From Pavlovales sp. CCMP2436 (lineage: Eukaryota > Haptophyta > Pavlovophyceae > Pavlovales), in contig MU631375.1 in the NCBI GenBank assembly GCA_026770615.1, positions 253,218 through 270,520 on the forward strand: a DNA stretch of 17,303 nt. Reading direction: 5' to 3'. How positions within the stretch are numbered: the stretch's first letter is position 1; each line of letters starts with the position of its first letter. Position numbers and translations under genes: made by a program. This document shows, in pieces, positions 1 through 9,185 of this stretch. The notes beneath the pieces were generated by a model that did not search any database, was not told where the DNA came from, and saw only the letters and a program-made list of their open reading frames with translations.

Positions 1-810
1 GGCCGCGTGCCGCGATCGTACCGATCGTGTCGATGAGTTGCTTCTAAAGATTCAAGATTCAAGCTGTCGTCTGACTGTTCTGAATGGTGTGCTGGTCTGA
101 GCGCTGCGTCGCCCATTGCCTGCTGCGTGCCTTAGTCGGCTGTGCTGGCTTATATGCGCCACCGCGCGTGGGGATGGATCTCCGGTAGTGTGCCCGGGCA
201 AGGGCGTTTAGGGATATGATCTGCTGGTTGCTGTTTGTCGTGTTCCCACGCTGGGCAGCGATCGGTATATAATTAATAACTCTAGTTAGAAATAAAAATC
301 GGACTATCGGAGTATATAAACTTTAGTTTAAGCTATATCATTCTAGTTACGTGCTTAATAATTAAATTAAGTGAGTATTCTGTTAGCATTCGTGTGCGCT
401 CTTGGTCGTGGACGGATGTGGATGAGTACTCGAGGGTACTCACCGGGGGTTTTACTGGATACTTATGCATTCCCCCATCGTGACATAATGCTTCCGGTCG
501 GCGGCATTCGTCCTCGGGGTTAAGAGAGCTCTTAGCCCAACTGGTGGAAGCGGACTCAAAGTGTCCATGAAGAGTCCAGAAAGAGTGTGCTACGGCAATA
601 CTGGAGTTTTGGTGAAAGCTTTCTTTTGAACTCTAGTTACGTTTAAGCAATTCGCTTGACTAAGTCGTTGGAAGTCTTTGGACGTCGTTGATCTGTGCAC
701 GTTTGCACAGCCGCTTAGTCACCTGCCGCGGGGCGCCTCGAGCTTGAGCCGCGCACCTGCACTCAGCAGATACCGTAACTGGCCTGCAGTGTGATCTAGA
801 TAGTCCTATC
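1..810. other. Left-edge region without a recognisable gene
   Basis: No convincing coding frame is visible on either strand. Positions 260-380 are AT-rich, with several TATA-like stretches. The word TCTAGTTACGT occurs near 343 and again near 632. An imperfect palindrome (GAGTACTCGAGGGTACTC) lies near 424. The stretch could contain the upstream regulatory sequence of the broken gene that starts at 811, but nothing here is decisive. Confidence 0.4.
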
Positions 811-2228
811 ATGTCGACATACTGGGGGGGCGGGCTTAAGCCTCCTGGGTTGACCTCAAAGTCGGATCCCTTTGACCAAGTGGTGACGGAGATCATCACC
901 AACGACCAGCCGCAGATCTTGTCGGCCAAGCTTGGCACGCCAATAAATGAGCAGCAGCTGGTGCACCGTGCATCCACGAGGCCGTGTACGCGTCTCTATA
1001 CCGCTGGATGGGTGACGCCGTGGACCCGCTGATCTCGACCAAGATCTTCTCCTGGGACAAGGCCGGAACCGCGTCGACGAGAGTGGAGTACTCGGACTTC
1101 GCGGAGCAGTTCGAGCTCAAGCCCGGGGACAAGTTTGAGAAGATGCTCGACGACGTCTGCATGCTCCACCGGTTGAGCGAGCTCAAGACGCGCACCGCAG
1201 ATAGCAAAATCAAGGAAAAGGAGTACTCAGTCAGCAGCAAGCTGGCCAAGCTCATCTCGGATGCCGACCTCAAGTTTGAGGCGAAGCTCGCTGAGATCGA
1301 GACGCAGTGTGCTCTCTTTCGGACTCCGACCGAGAGCGTGGATGGAGACGGCGCAGATGCGCCGGCTTCGGAACCAAGTGTCGAGTTCAGAGATGCTCTC
1401 CTCGAGGTGAACGCGTCTGTCCATCTCCTCGAGGCTCTCCTATCCGGCCTCAATGAGCGCGCGGAGACGGCCAGACGCGTTCACCTCGAGGAGATGGACG
1501 AGGCGTCGATCGACCTCCAGGGTGCTCTCGAGGCCAGCGTGGCCACCATCAACTGCGAGGCGTAGGTCGCATCTGAAAAGCTCGTCGCGGCGGCCAAGTT
1601 TGGCATGCTGGAAAAGCTGACACGCGCTGTCTGGAATACATCGTGGGAGTGGTCATTCAAAACTGTTTCGGGCCTCTTGACCCTCGACACCTGGGCAAGG
1701 CTCGAGAGGGGAAGGCAGACGGGCCTGTGGGAGTTCGAACGCCAGCTACGAGAGCCGCATGTCCAACGTGATGAAGTCAATGGAAGACCTGAAGCAGGCT
1801 GTCACATTCGGATCCACGTTCGCCAAGGCAGTCCTCGCACTCGGTCAACCCACGGGACACCCCGTCGATGTGGAGCGATTCTTCATGTCCGAGTCGGCTC
1901 AGATCAAGCGCCTCGTGTTGTACAAGCAGAAGTACGAGAACTTCTTCCCCTCGCTCGCGTACTTTCGCCTCCTCAAGAGCCTACCGGTGACAAGTTCGTC
2001 ATAGTCATGCACCACCCACGCATACTACGCTCAGCAACCAAACGGGCCCTTGAAACTGGCCAGTCACCCACGTTGTCATACCACTCGGGCGACAAAAAAC
2101 CTAAATCCAAACATGAGCCAGCAAGCTCAAAAAAGTCTTCAAAACGCAAACATGAGCCAGCAAGCCCGCCACACCCTGCAACCCAAAGCCCTGCGCCCGA
2201 GGCCCACCCCCGTCAAGGAGTGGGATAG
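811..2228 (+). pseudogene. Unrecognised broken gene with coiled-coil-like centre and Lys/Pro-rich tail
   Basis: A protein-like reading runs through this stretch but changes frame repeatedly. It begins at ATG 811 and shifts near 955-975 into a second frame, which is open to a TAG at 1563-1565. The same frame continues after that TAG to about 1720, shifts to the frame of 1759-2004, and shifts back near 1985 to end at 2228. The middle is charged and Leu/Ala/Glu-rich (about 1130-1560), suggesting helical or coiled-coil structure. The tail has two copies of a KHEPAS word and is Lys/Ser/Pro-rich, as in a disordered nuclear-type tail. The region is visibly more GC-rich than the viral genes. I do not recognise the family. 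Introns could explain one or two shifts but not the in-frame TAG with coding character on both sides. It may be a host gene relic or another mobile element. Confidence 0.45.
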
Positions 2229-2255
2229 AACGGGCCGGAAAATAAGCCGCGCATA

Positions 2256-2422
2256 CAGGGGATCGCGGGCAATAAGAAACCGTCGTGTTAAGAAACTGAG
2301 CCTCTTTTTTTTGCATTACTTGTATGTAATTTAAGCAAATTTAAGCATTGTTTGCATGTAATTTGCTAAGAAACTCAGCCTCAGCCTCAAAAAGCGCCAT
2401 TCTTATTGCCCGCGATCCCCTG
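2256..2422. mobile_element. MITE with 23-bp perfect terminal inverted repeats and TA target duplication
   Basis: The left end (2256-2278) begins CAGGGGATCGCGGGCAATAA and is the exact reverse complement of 2400-2422. The element is flanked by TA on both sides (2254-2255 and 2423-2424), and one further A/T pair matches outside that. The interior is AT-rich, non-coding and contains related ACTGAGCCTC and ACTCAGCCTC words. A TA duplication with CAG-type termini is typical of non-autonomous Tc1/mariner/pogo-type elements (Stowaway-like MITEs). It lies just downstream of the broken gene's stop. The perfect TIRs suggest fairly recent insertion. Confidence 0.85.
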
Positions 2423-2773
2423 TATTTGTGGTTTTGCCCCCCGGGGCAAAAATCTCAGCATATGCGAGTCAGGCTAGTCAGGAGGTAACGTTTGAGATGT
2501 GCGAAGGTAGGCCGCGCTTGCAGACGGCGCTGCATTTCCAGACGACGCGAGGGAGAGCAGTGGAGGTCGGTCAGCGCGCCAGTCGAGAGTCGTCAGTCGT
2601 CGATCGTCGTGTGCCTGAACTGATCAGCGGTGGGGACGGTATCCGTGTGCTCGGGGTGGATCCCTGGATCTGAGTGTTTTTCAACACTTAAATCCAGCGA
2701 GATCCCCTTGGGGACGGACGTTTTACTAGAAACTTACACTGGAACCCGGTGGTTGCACCTCTACACGGAGAGC
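2423..2773. other. Gap between MITE and next coding stretch; nothing recognisable
   Basis: Short open frames exist here but show no protein-like pattern or ATG-led continuity. The stretch may hold the 5' region of the following coding sequence. Confidence 0.35.
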
Positions 2774-3678
2774 ATGCGTGTGCCTCCGCAGAGCGTCACT
2801 GCGGAGACGGTAGCGCAGCTCAAGACGGTGGTCCGCAACATCGTGGACACACTCGTCCTCGGACACCCTCCCGGCCGGTTGCGTCTGGAGAATGTGAGGG
2901 CGGCGACAGCAGACTACCCACTGAACCGTCCGACGCCGCGCACGTTTCCTCGGCCACAGGCGAACGGCAATCCGCTGATCAAGCGGCAGCCGACTTACGC
3001 TCCGCCGGTCTACGAGAAGCGCGCTGTGGCTGACCACGATCACGCCGACATGCGCAAGTTGCAACACGCATACCCCGGGAATGGGGCGTGTACCAACTGC
3101 CTGTTCGTGAACGAGTGCACGAGACCGGGAGCGCACGCTGCTCAGCAAAAGCACAGCCTCTTCATGAAGCAGAGGCGTGACGAGCAGACCAAGAGGACGA
3201 GGGATTGCGCCCCAGGGAGATTCGCGCGGCCAACGCGGTACTCTCGTTCGGCTTCAGCAACGACAGTTGGGCGGACCAAGTGGATGAGGAGCAGCAGGGT
3301 GCAAAAGTATTTCGTGCCGACTCGCTCTCCACTGTCCTTGTGGGGCCAATGACGAAGCCGCTGGTCGAGCCGCTCGAGACGCTGGTCGAGCCGCGCGAGC
3401 TGATGCTCAAGCCACCCGAGCTGCAGCTGGAGCTCGAGCCCAGAGAAATTGGAGAGGTGCTGTGCCTTCTGTCTACTCCTTTCAACAAACTCTCCACAAT
3501 CTTTAAGAGCAAGCTTACCCTTTTATTAGATAGGGTGGGTGAGCTGTGGAGAGAGGCAGAGGGAGTGACACGGCAGGTAAAATCTCTCCGCTACGCCCTA
3601 GCTTCCACTTCTTCAGTAGAAGAGTTCTCTCTGCTGGCAGAGGCGGACAGCCTAACCAAAGATTCTTACATTCCCTGA
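2774..3678 (+). pseudogene. Unrecognised protein with Cys-rich motif, split by a frameshift
   Basis: The frame is open from about 2630, and the first in-frame ATG is at 2774. The N-terminal part has a helical segment (VAQLKTVVRNIVDTLVLG), then a Pro-rich linker, then a Cys cluster near 3090-3120 (CTNC, six residues, C, five residues, H) that could bind zinc. Near 3200 the protein-like reading passes to another frame (3205-3678). That part contains repeated LVEP/ELMLKPPELQLELEP-like words and a hydrophobic helical C-terminus ending at TGA 3676-3678. The Cys cluster raises the possibility of a Gag-like or DNA-binding protein, but I cannot name a family. The stretch ends about 27 bp before the polymerase fragment begins, so its 3' edge is close to an inferred rearrangement breakpoint at about 3705. 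Confidence 0.4.
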
Positions 3679-3704
3679 GGCACGGTTTTGGTTGATGTGT
3701 GGAG

Positions 3705-5649
3705 TAACGTTCGAGGCCCATATTGCCATGGTCTCATACGACAGTGTACCTATATCATGGGACGACACATCGCACACAAAAGAAGGTGGTATTCGCCATT
3801 ATGCCAAGGCAGTGGGGGTAGGCATGAGCACAAGCTTTAACAGCCGCTTCCACATGAGCGGCACAGAGGTTCAAGCTCAGCAATACTACGCCCTGGCCCT
3901 TGAAGATCCCAATCTAGATGAGACGCGAGTTCATATAAGAACCGTCGGCGAAAATACGATCGAAATCGAACATCCACTCGGGGGGGTTAATACGACTGCC
4001 CATGTAAGTGCATATATCACCGCATGCCAGCGTGTACAGGCCGTGTGCCAAGCATTTGTACTTCCCGGATGTCTAGAGCTGGTGACAGATGGCATCTACT
4101 GCTTGATGGACCGAACGCACGATTACGACCGCCTGCTGCTCCCAACATTTATGATAAAAGACACAGGGTCTATGCCGGACGTCGCAGCCACACCGACCCT
4201 GTCAAACCTGAGAGTGGACCACATAAACCTGGTGTTTCATATGCCAGACTACGAGAATAAGAATGGATTTTACAAGCCCCGGAACAAGGAGCTTCTCGGG
4301 CCGCTTGAAGCCGCATCTGGCACCCCGGCAATAATAACCGGTGCTGCTGGCTCTGGTAAAACGACCCTTATTTTGAATGCACTTCTACACGGCTCACTGA
4401 CCGACACGGTTTTTTGCTCGCCAACTCACCTTCTTCGACTCGACGCTTTGAAAAAGGGCTTCACCCAAACCATGTGCCACGCTCGACTTCTAGGAGGCCG
4501 GGTGTTCACAGAAGAGCGTACGAGAGACCTTAACAAACGCCCGCCAGCCAACATCATAGTCGATGAAGCCACCATGTTGACACAGAAACAACGATCAAAA
4601 ATAGAGGAATTCGCCAAGGGATGGGGCTCGAGGTTGTTTTTTCTCGGCGACTACTGCCCTTTTACCAGCATCCCGATGCAGTGCCAGCCGGTGGACAGCG
4701 CGAGCATGAATCTCGAAGGTCTACGCCGGTACCACGTCGAGGGCGTGAAGCGAACAAGCGACCCTTTACTCATGGTTATTCAAGAGGCGCTGAGACACGT
4801 GATTGGTAACACCTCAGGTGGGCTCTTTTTCGCTAACGGATACGGAGGCGCTGACCCGGTCGATGCGGTTATGGAAGCACGCGACTTCATCTCCAACGCG
4901 CTACGAGAGGAGCAGCAAAGCTCGGTCTACAAGGCGTGCGGAGAGATAAAAAAAGGCGACATAATATTAGCAGCGACAAGAGTGTGCCCACACTGCGGTC
5001 ATACGGCAGTAGAAAAGTGCACGTGCATGAAAGCAAAAACGATCGATGAGGTCAATTTTATCAGCAAGGCCAAGAAAGAGCTCTACATACAGCGCAACAC
5101 AAAGTCAAAGGCCGGCGGCGGGCGCGGGGGAGGAGGGCGAGATGGAGGTCTCGATGGCGGCATCGTGATAGGGGCCGAAATAGGGGGGAGGAGGAGGAAG
5201 AGAAAGATAAAGAGATTGACCTCTGGTCGCTCTCAGCGTACAGTTCAGTGGCACTCGAATACGCGCGCGAGCTGGCTGACCATGGTGGAGGATCTGGTGA
5301 TGTCGAGTGGAAGTGCACGAAAACGATTCGCGGCACATTGCTTGTTAATGGCTCACGCTTCATTGCGGACCGGATAGCGCCAAATTTCGGTGGGGTGGAT
5401 CTTACCGCCCATATAGGCGAGGGAATTTCCTTTTCACCCACATCGACCATACACAGCTACCAGGGTATAACGTTCGAAGGCGGCAAGCTCTACCTCGACA
5501 TGAACATGATATGGGACGTTCGGATGCTGTACGTGGCCGTCAGTCGAGTCCGGACCCTTGAGCAGCTCGCTGTTATCATGTCGACCAAGCAAACACGGTA
5601 CATGGGTGAAGGCGTGGAACACAGAACGGAGAAGGCACGACCACCATAG
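3705..5649 (+). pseudogene. C-terminal palm of protein-primed-type PolB fused to SF1 helicase (5'-truncated, frameshifted)
   Basis: The frame is open from 3692, but similarity begins near 3705, just after polymerase motif A would end. Residues about 50-140 have the pPolB palm pattern, with a conserved helix (SAYITACQR) and then motif C as LVTDGIY (about 4091-4111), where the usual DTDS is replaced. An SF1 helicase follows: Walker A GAAGSGKT (about 4340-4363), Walker B IIVDEATM (about 4553-4576), motif III LFFLGD, a CPHC...CTC zinc-ribbon-like insert (about 4985-5030) and a Gly-rich linker. Motif V HSYQG (5452-5466) and motif VI YVAVSRVR lie in a different frame. The change of frame falls at a run of six G (5183-5188), consistent with a 1-bp loss. 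The stop (TAG 5647-5649) lies inside repeat R, so the natural C-terminus may be missing. The N-terminal part of this polymerase is at 16147-17090 on the other strand. It would replicate viral DNA. Confidence 0.75.
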
Positions 5650-5832
5650 AGGGGCGGGACCCCATTTAATTGCCTGCGGCGGCTCCCTAATTACCCGAAT
5701 CCCCTTCGATTGGGCTATGATTTTCTTGCGGGGCTATGCCTATCTCGTTCGACCCCTAAGGTCGTGGTGGAATCCGGGTAGAGGGCACTATTTCTAGGTC
5801 GATTCTTGGTCGATCTCGGTGGCGCCTAGGTA
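5640..5832 (+). repeat. Direct repeat R, copy 1
   Basis: Positions 5640-5770 match 17091-17221 over 131 bp with a single mismatch. Similarity continues, with small indels, to GGCGCCTAGGTA (5821-5832). The left edge supplies the stop codon of the helicase frame. At the second copy the same edge abuts the 5' end of the polymerase fragment. Within this copy, the 17-mer at 5654-5670 is inverted at 5862-5878 in the adjoining tandem array. It may be a terminal or internal repeat of the virus, or a separate mobile repeat. Confidence 0.9.
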
Positions 5833-6093
5833 GGTCTCGGTGGCGGCCACGAAGCAATTCGATTAAATGGGGTCCCGCCGCTCGCGAAGCACGAGTTTGA
5901 CTTTTCGGGGCTAGGTAGGTCTCGGTAGGTCTCGGTGGCGGCCACGAAGCAATTCGATTAATAATTAATAGGGGTCCCGCCGCTCGCGAAGCACGAGTTT
6001 GACTTTTCGGGGCTAGGTAGGTCTCGGTGGCGGCCACGAAGCAATTCGATTAATAATTAATAGGGGTCCCGCCGCTCGCGAAGCACGAGTTTG
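5826..6093 (+). repeat. Three tandem units of 85-102 bp
   Basis: Units start at 5826, 5911 and 6013, each beginning CTAGGTAGGTCTCGG. They run through GGCGGCCACGAAGCAATTCGATTAA and GGGGTCCCGCCGCTCGCGAAGCACGAG. Units 2 and 3 carry an added TAATTAATA, and unit 2 also has an extra GTAGGTCTCG. Part of each unit is the inverse of repeat R. The array is non-coding; translated Met-Ala-type ORFs on the minus strand are repeat artefacts. Confidence 0.9.
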
Positions 6094-6149
6094 GCTCCTC
6101 GGGGGCTTCTCGGGGCTTTTCGGGGGGAGGGTTCGACGAAGACCTATGT

Positions 6150-6230
6150 CGGGTGGTTCGGGTTCGGGTGGTTCGGGTTCGGGTGGTTCGGGTTCGGGTT
6201 CGGGGTGGTTCGGGTTCGGGTTCGGGGTGG
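6150..6230 (+). repeat. GGTTCGGGTTCGG microsatellite
   Basis: Irregular iterations of GGTTCGGG and GGTTCGGGTTCGGG, ending at GGGGTGG (about 6230). They generate Gly/Ser and Pro/Glu pseudo-ORFs on the two strands, and no gene is supported. The G-rich strand could form quadruplex structures. Confidence 0.85.
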
Positions 6231-6260
6231 TATGCGTGAACCATGAGGGCGCTCGACGTA

Positions 6261-6614
6261 ATCGCTCAAATATGATTTTTCGGACGATAATGCCGAGTGT
6301 AAGGGTCTTCAAATATGATCGCGCGACGAGAATCCCGCTCGCTCAAATATGACTCTTTTCAGGCTTCAGTGAATGCGTGCGCGAAGCAGAGGATGTGCAC
6401 GGCGGGCCCATAGAGAATCATATTCGTGTTTTTTATTTTCCTGTGTAACATTCTTTTCTCTAGAACTATTTTAGAAGTTTATATGAACCCGCACGCACTC
6501 AAAAAAGGTGAAAAGGAGTCATATTTGAGCGAGCAGGATTCCCGTGCAAAAATCATATTTGAGCGGACTTACACTCGGTAAACTCGTGCGGGAAATCATA
6601 TTTGAGCGGCGATT
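6261..6614. repeat. Large foldback (imperfect inverted repeat, arms about 105-125 bp)
   Basis: The left arm, 6261 to about 6361 (possibly to 6386), is the imperfect reverse complement of about 6510 (possibly 6486) to 6614. The intervening loop is about 100-150 bp. Each arm holds three copies of the 11-mer CTCAAATATGA or its complement TCATATTTGAG: at 6265, 6308 (one mismatch) and 6342, and at 6519, 6553 and 6596. It is non-coding. It could be a foldback or MITE-type element without a clear target duplication, or a cis-acting structure such as an origin with repeated protein-binding sites. Confidence 0.85.
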
Positions 6615-6758
6615 ATTGAGTAGTCATAAATAGAAAGTTGAACCGTAGAAAACCTGGATATAGTCATGACTTTTAGATTATGTACTTGTGAGACTGGCTG
6701 AAAAAATAACTAAGATTTTGTAAATAGCCAAAAAGTATATAGGCCTCAAAAAGGCCTC

Positions 6759-6870
6759 AGGGCTACCGTAATAGCACACGGAACCGTTAGGGCTACCGTA
6801 ATAGCACACGGAACCGTTAGGGCTACCGTAATAGCACACGCAACCGTTAGGGCTACCAGGTATAGCACAG
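6759..6870 (+). repeat. 30-bp tandem repeat, 3.7 copies
   Basis: The units at 6759-6788 and 6789-6818 are identical (AGGGCTACCGTAATAGCACA...). The unit at 6819-6848 has one change, and a diverged partial unit follows at 6849-6870. A related word (GGGGGCTACCGGAATAGCACACCC) recurs near 7218-7242. There are no spacers, so this is not a CRISPR array. Confidence 0.92.
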
Positions 6871-7326
6871 CGGGGGTTGCTCAATATAGGGCCTTCTGAG
6901 GCAAAACTCGGGCATCCGGAGGACTGGAGAGGCGTGGCAGGACCCCTGTGGTGGGTGCTAGGCCTGGGAGTCAACCGCGGGCAATTTATCGTCGCGCCAG
7001 ACCACTTTGAAAAAACGTCAAATGAGGTAAGGGGACCGACCCCCTTAGGAAAAAGTTGATTTTTTGAAGTCGAGTTAGCGCGAGCCAGTGGTCGATGTGG
7101 ACATGGGTGGCGGTCATGAAGTTCATCAGGGTCGGTGGCGATCGAACTGGAGCCTGGGCGAGTGCTGAAGACCGACTGGGCGCCTGTTCGGCCCGTGAGA
7201 AAAAAGTTCATGGATTTTTCAGGGGGCTACCGGAATAGCACACCCTTGGATACACGTATATAGCACACCCCGACGAGGGATACGTAACACAGCACATTTT
7301 ACCAAAAAGACGGTGTTTGGCGTGCG
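6871..7326. other. Non-coding stretch between repeat arrays
   Basis: No protein-like reading is seen. It includes a diverged copy of the upstream 30-bp repeat word (7218-7242) followed by another TATAGCACACCCC. It is most likely an intergenic, repeat-derived spacer. Confidence 0.5.
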
Positions 7327-7395
7327 GATCTTGGAGGGTCTTGGTGGGTCTTGGTGGGGTCTTGGTGGGTCTTGGTGGGTCTTGAAGGGGTCTTG
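7327..7395 (+). repeat. GGTCTTGGTG microsatellite
   Basis: About six imperfect iterations of GGTCTTGGTGG, varying by one or two bases. They lie about 50 bp beyond the 3' end of the capsid gene, whose coding strand runs toward them. Confidence 0.85.
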
Positions 7396-7445
7396 ACAAG
7401 TATTTTTTTTAGTTTTTAGATGCTTTTAGTGGCTTTTAGTGGCTT

Positions 7446-8708
7446 TTACGACTGGTAGGACAGGAGGCCTTGCTGCGCGACCAGGATCTTCTCGTGCTGT
7501 ACCCAGACGTCGACCATCAGGGCCGGATTATCAGCAGCAATCTGGGCTTCGAAGACCACATGCATCAACTGGATGCTCACACCGTCCGATAGCGAGTCAC
7601 TCTGCGGGAAAGCTTGCAAAGCAAGACCAATGCAAAAGCCGTCGTTCACGTATTCGACTGAGCTTACACACGAACGGGACGAGGCGTCAGAAATTCCAGA
7701 GCCGAGGGCCTTTGAAAGTTCAAACCGTGCTTCAGCAGCGGAGCCCGTGGTGTCTATCGCCGATTGCGGGACCACCATTGCCCCCAGCCGGAATCGGTAG
7801 TTCTTGCATCCAGCGCGAGTTCTTTTCGTGACCGTTTTGGTGAGGTGAGGGTTGGCGTCGGCACTTTCCTTGAAGCTAACGAAAATGTTGCACGCGGAGC
7901 TCACACGGACCGGAATCTGCATTGAGATATACCCTGAATTAGCGCTTACCGTAGAACGGTACGATGAATAATCGAAACAGGGTACGGTCACCACTCCATT
8001 AAGTGCCTGGTACATCGCGGCCTCGACCGCAGCGTCGATGCGGACTTCACTAAGGTGCAATTTTGCATTCTGTACCGTCACACCAGAATTCGAGGCCGTG
8101 GCATTGTCATAGACCCCCCAATCGACAGACGGTGCGAATTTGATCTCCAAACGAACGGATTCTTTAAGTGCGCTCAGAGGGATGGCCTTCATGGCGAGTG
8201 TGCCGAGCATGTTCATCAGCGGAACCGCTACCGTCAGCGACTCTCCTGCGGCAATGGTGGCACCTGCACGAGAATAGTATGATTTTACAATCTCAGCCGC
8301 GGAATTATCAGTGCAGCTGAAATCGGCGACACCGCGCATTGTACCGCTCGATCGAAGACTGTCGAGATCCGTGGTGAAATCTTGAATGACCGCGAAAAGC
8401 GCACCAAATTCTGAGATCGAACTGAGATGCTGGCTACCGAAGAACACATCAACCGACGAGATCATCGAAAGCGCGCTACCGTCGAGCGTCATGGGTGTTG
8501 CATTCCCGTTCACGATCGTATACGACAACACAGTCTGTGAGCCATCGAGGTGGAGTCCCGGGAGACCTGCTTGGATATCGAACGTGATTTTACCGCCGCC
8601 AGCCACAGGACCGCTGCCGGAGGAAGAAGTCAGGTAGTGCCGCAGCATCTCCACGGGTGGAGCAAGCGGACGTGGCTCGTACTGATAATAGCTCGGAATT
8701 GCCTCCAT
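7446..8708 (-). CDS. Double jelly-roll major capsid protein
   Basis: A complete 420-residue frame starting at ATG 8706-8708. The sequence has the alternating beta-strand, Ser/Thr/Val-rich character of a virion shell protein and fits the PLV-type capsid pattern. A first jelly roll contains VLSYTIVNGNATPMTLDGSA and FGALFAVIQDF. A boundary segment (LKESVRLEIKFAPSVDWGVY) is followed by a strand leading to VRIDAAVEAAMYQAL, and then a second jelly roll from about residue 235. Its length is within the usual range for small PLV-type capsids. It would form the pseudo-hexameric capsomers of an icosahedral shell. The pVI-like and penton-type genes lie just upstream on the same strand. The upstream sequence is AT-rich (8709-8785). 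The frame is intact, unlike several neighbours. The exact sub-family is not determined. Confidence 0.8.
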   Translation of the reverse strand: MEAIPSYYQYEPRPLAPPVEMLRHYLTSSSGSGPVAGGGKITFDIQAGLPGLHLDGSQTVLSYTIVNGNATPMTLDGSALSMISSVDVFFGSQHLSSISEFGALFAVIQDFTTDLDSLRSSGTMRGVADFSCTDNSAAEIVKSYYSRAGATIAAGESLTVAVPLMNMLGTLAMKAIPLSALKESVRLEIKFAPSVDWGVYDNATASNSGVTVQNAKLHLSEVRIDAAVEAAMYQALNGVVTVPCFDYSSYRSTVSANSGYISMQIPVRVSSACNIFVSFKESADANPHLTKTVTKRTRAGCKNYRFRLGAMVVPQSAIDTTGSAAEARFELSKALGSGISDASSRSCVSSVEYVNDGFCIGLALQAFPQSDSLSDGVSIQLMHVVFEAQIAADNPALMVDVWVQHEKILVAQQGLLSYQS

Positions 8709-8789
8709 CGAATTTTGGATTGTAGAAGGGGTCTAGATTTTTATTTCGTTTTATTTTTTGTTAAACGACGCCAAATGACGTCACCTATG

Positions 8790-9134
8790 TTAAGAGTTGG
8801 CCATTCGCTCAAACTGGCTCGTTAGACCTCGAAGCTCCTTGCTGGCTCCCAAACCACTTGCAATATTGCCGACCTGCCCGGCTACCCGTGCGCCTGCAGA
8901 CAGACCGTTCAGGACATCACGGCCAAAACCTAAGGCTTCACCCGCTCCCGGGATCCTACCGAGCTCACTATTCTCGATAGCATTAAGCCCAAGACGTGCG
9001 TTCTGAGCGATTTTGCTAACCGTAGAGGCCGCGTTGTGTAAAAAATTACCGGACGAGCGTCCGAACTGCTGGAATTTCGGCAAAGCGTTCGACCCCCAGC
9101 GGGCAATATTGCGTCCGAGTCGTCCCCAATTCAT
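8790..9134 (-). CDS. Small Gly/Ala-rich virion protein, pVI-like (tentative)
   Basis: A 114-residue frame with a clear ATG (9132-9134). The N-terminus is Trp/Arg-rich (MNWGRLGRNIARWGSNALPK), followed by amphipathic helices and a Gly/Ala-rich hydrophobic segment (AGARVAGQVGNIASGLGAS). This layout resembles adenovirus protein VI and similar small minor capsid or membrane-active proteins encoded near the capsid gene in related viruses. That resemblance is in composition and position only. It sits between the MCP and the penton C-terminal half on the same strand, suggesting a structural gene block. Confidence 0.5.
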   Translation of the reverse strand: MNWGRLGRNIARWGSNALPKFQQFGRSSGNFLHNAASTVSKIAQNARLGLNAIENSELGRIPGAGEALGFGRDVLNGLSAGARVAGQVGNIASGLGASKELRGLTSQFERMANS

Positions 9135-9185
9135 TGCTTCTCGTAAGTGTACAAATACACGAGATTATTAATCGACAACCAGTCC

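Noticed and set aside
5183..5189. Programmed -1 ribosomal frameshift
   Set aside because: The codons around the G run do not form a canonical slippery heptamer and I saw no clear pseudoknot; a 1-bp indel is simpler, though not excluded.
6150..6230. Telomere repeat
   Set aside because: The unit GGTTCGGG is irregular and unlike common telomere units such as TTTAGGG or TTAGGG; it lies internally.
5756..6312. Minus-strand ORFs with repeated Ser/Arg/Ala and Pro/Glu blocks
   Set aside because: They are translations of the tandem array and microsatellite; the sequence repeats at the DNA level.
6759..6870. CRISPR-like array
   Set aside because: The 30-bp units are directly adjacent with no variable spacers; it is a simple tandem repeat.
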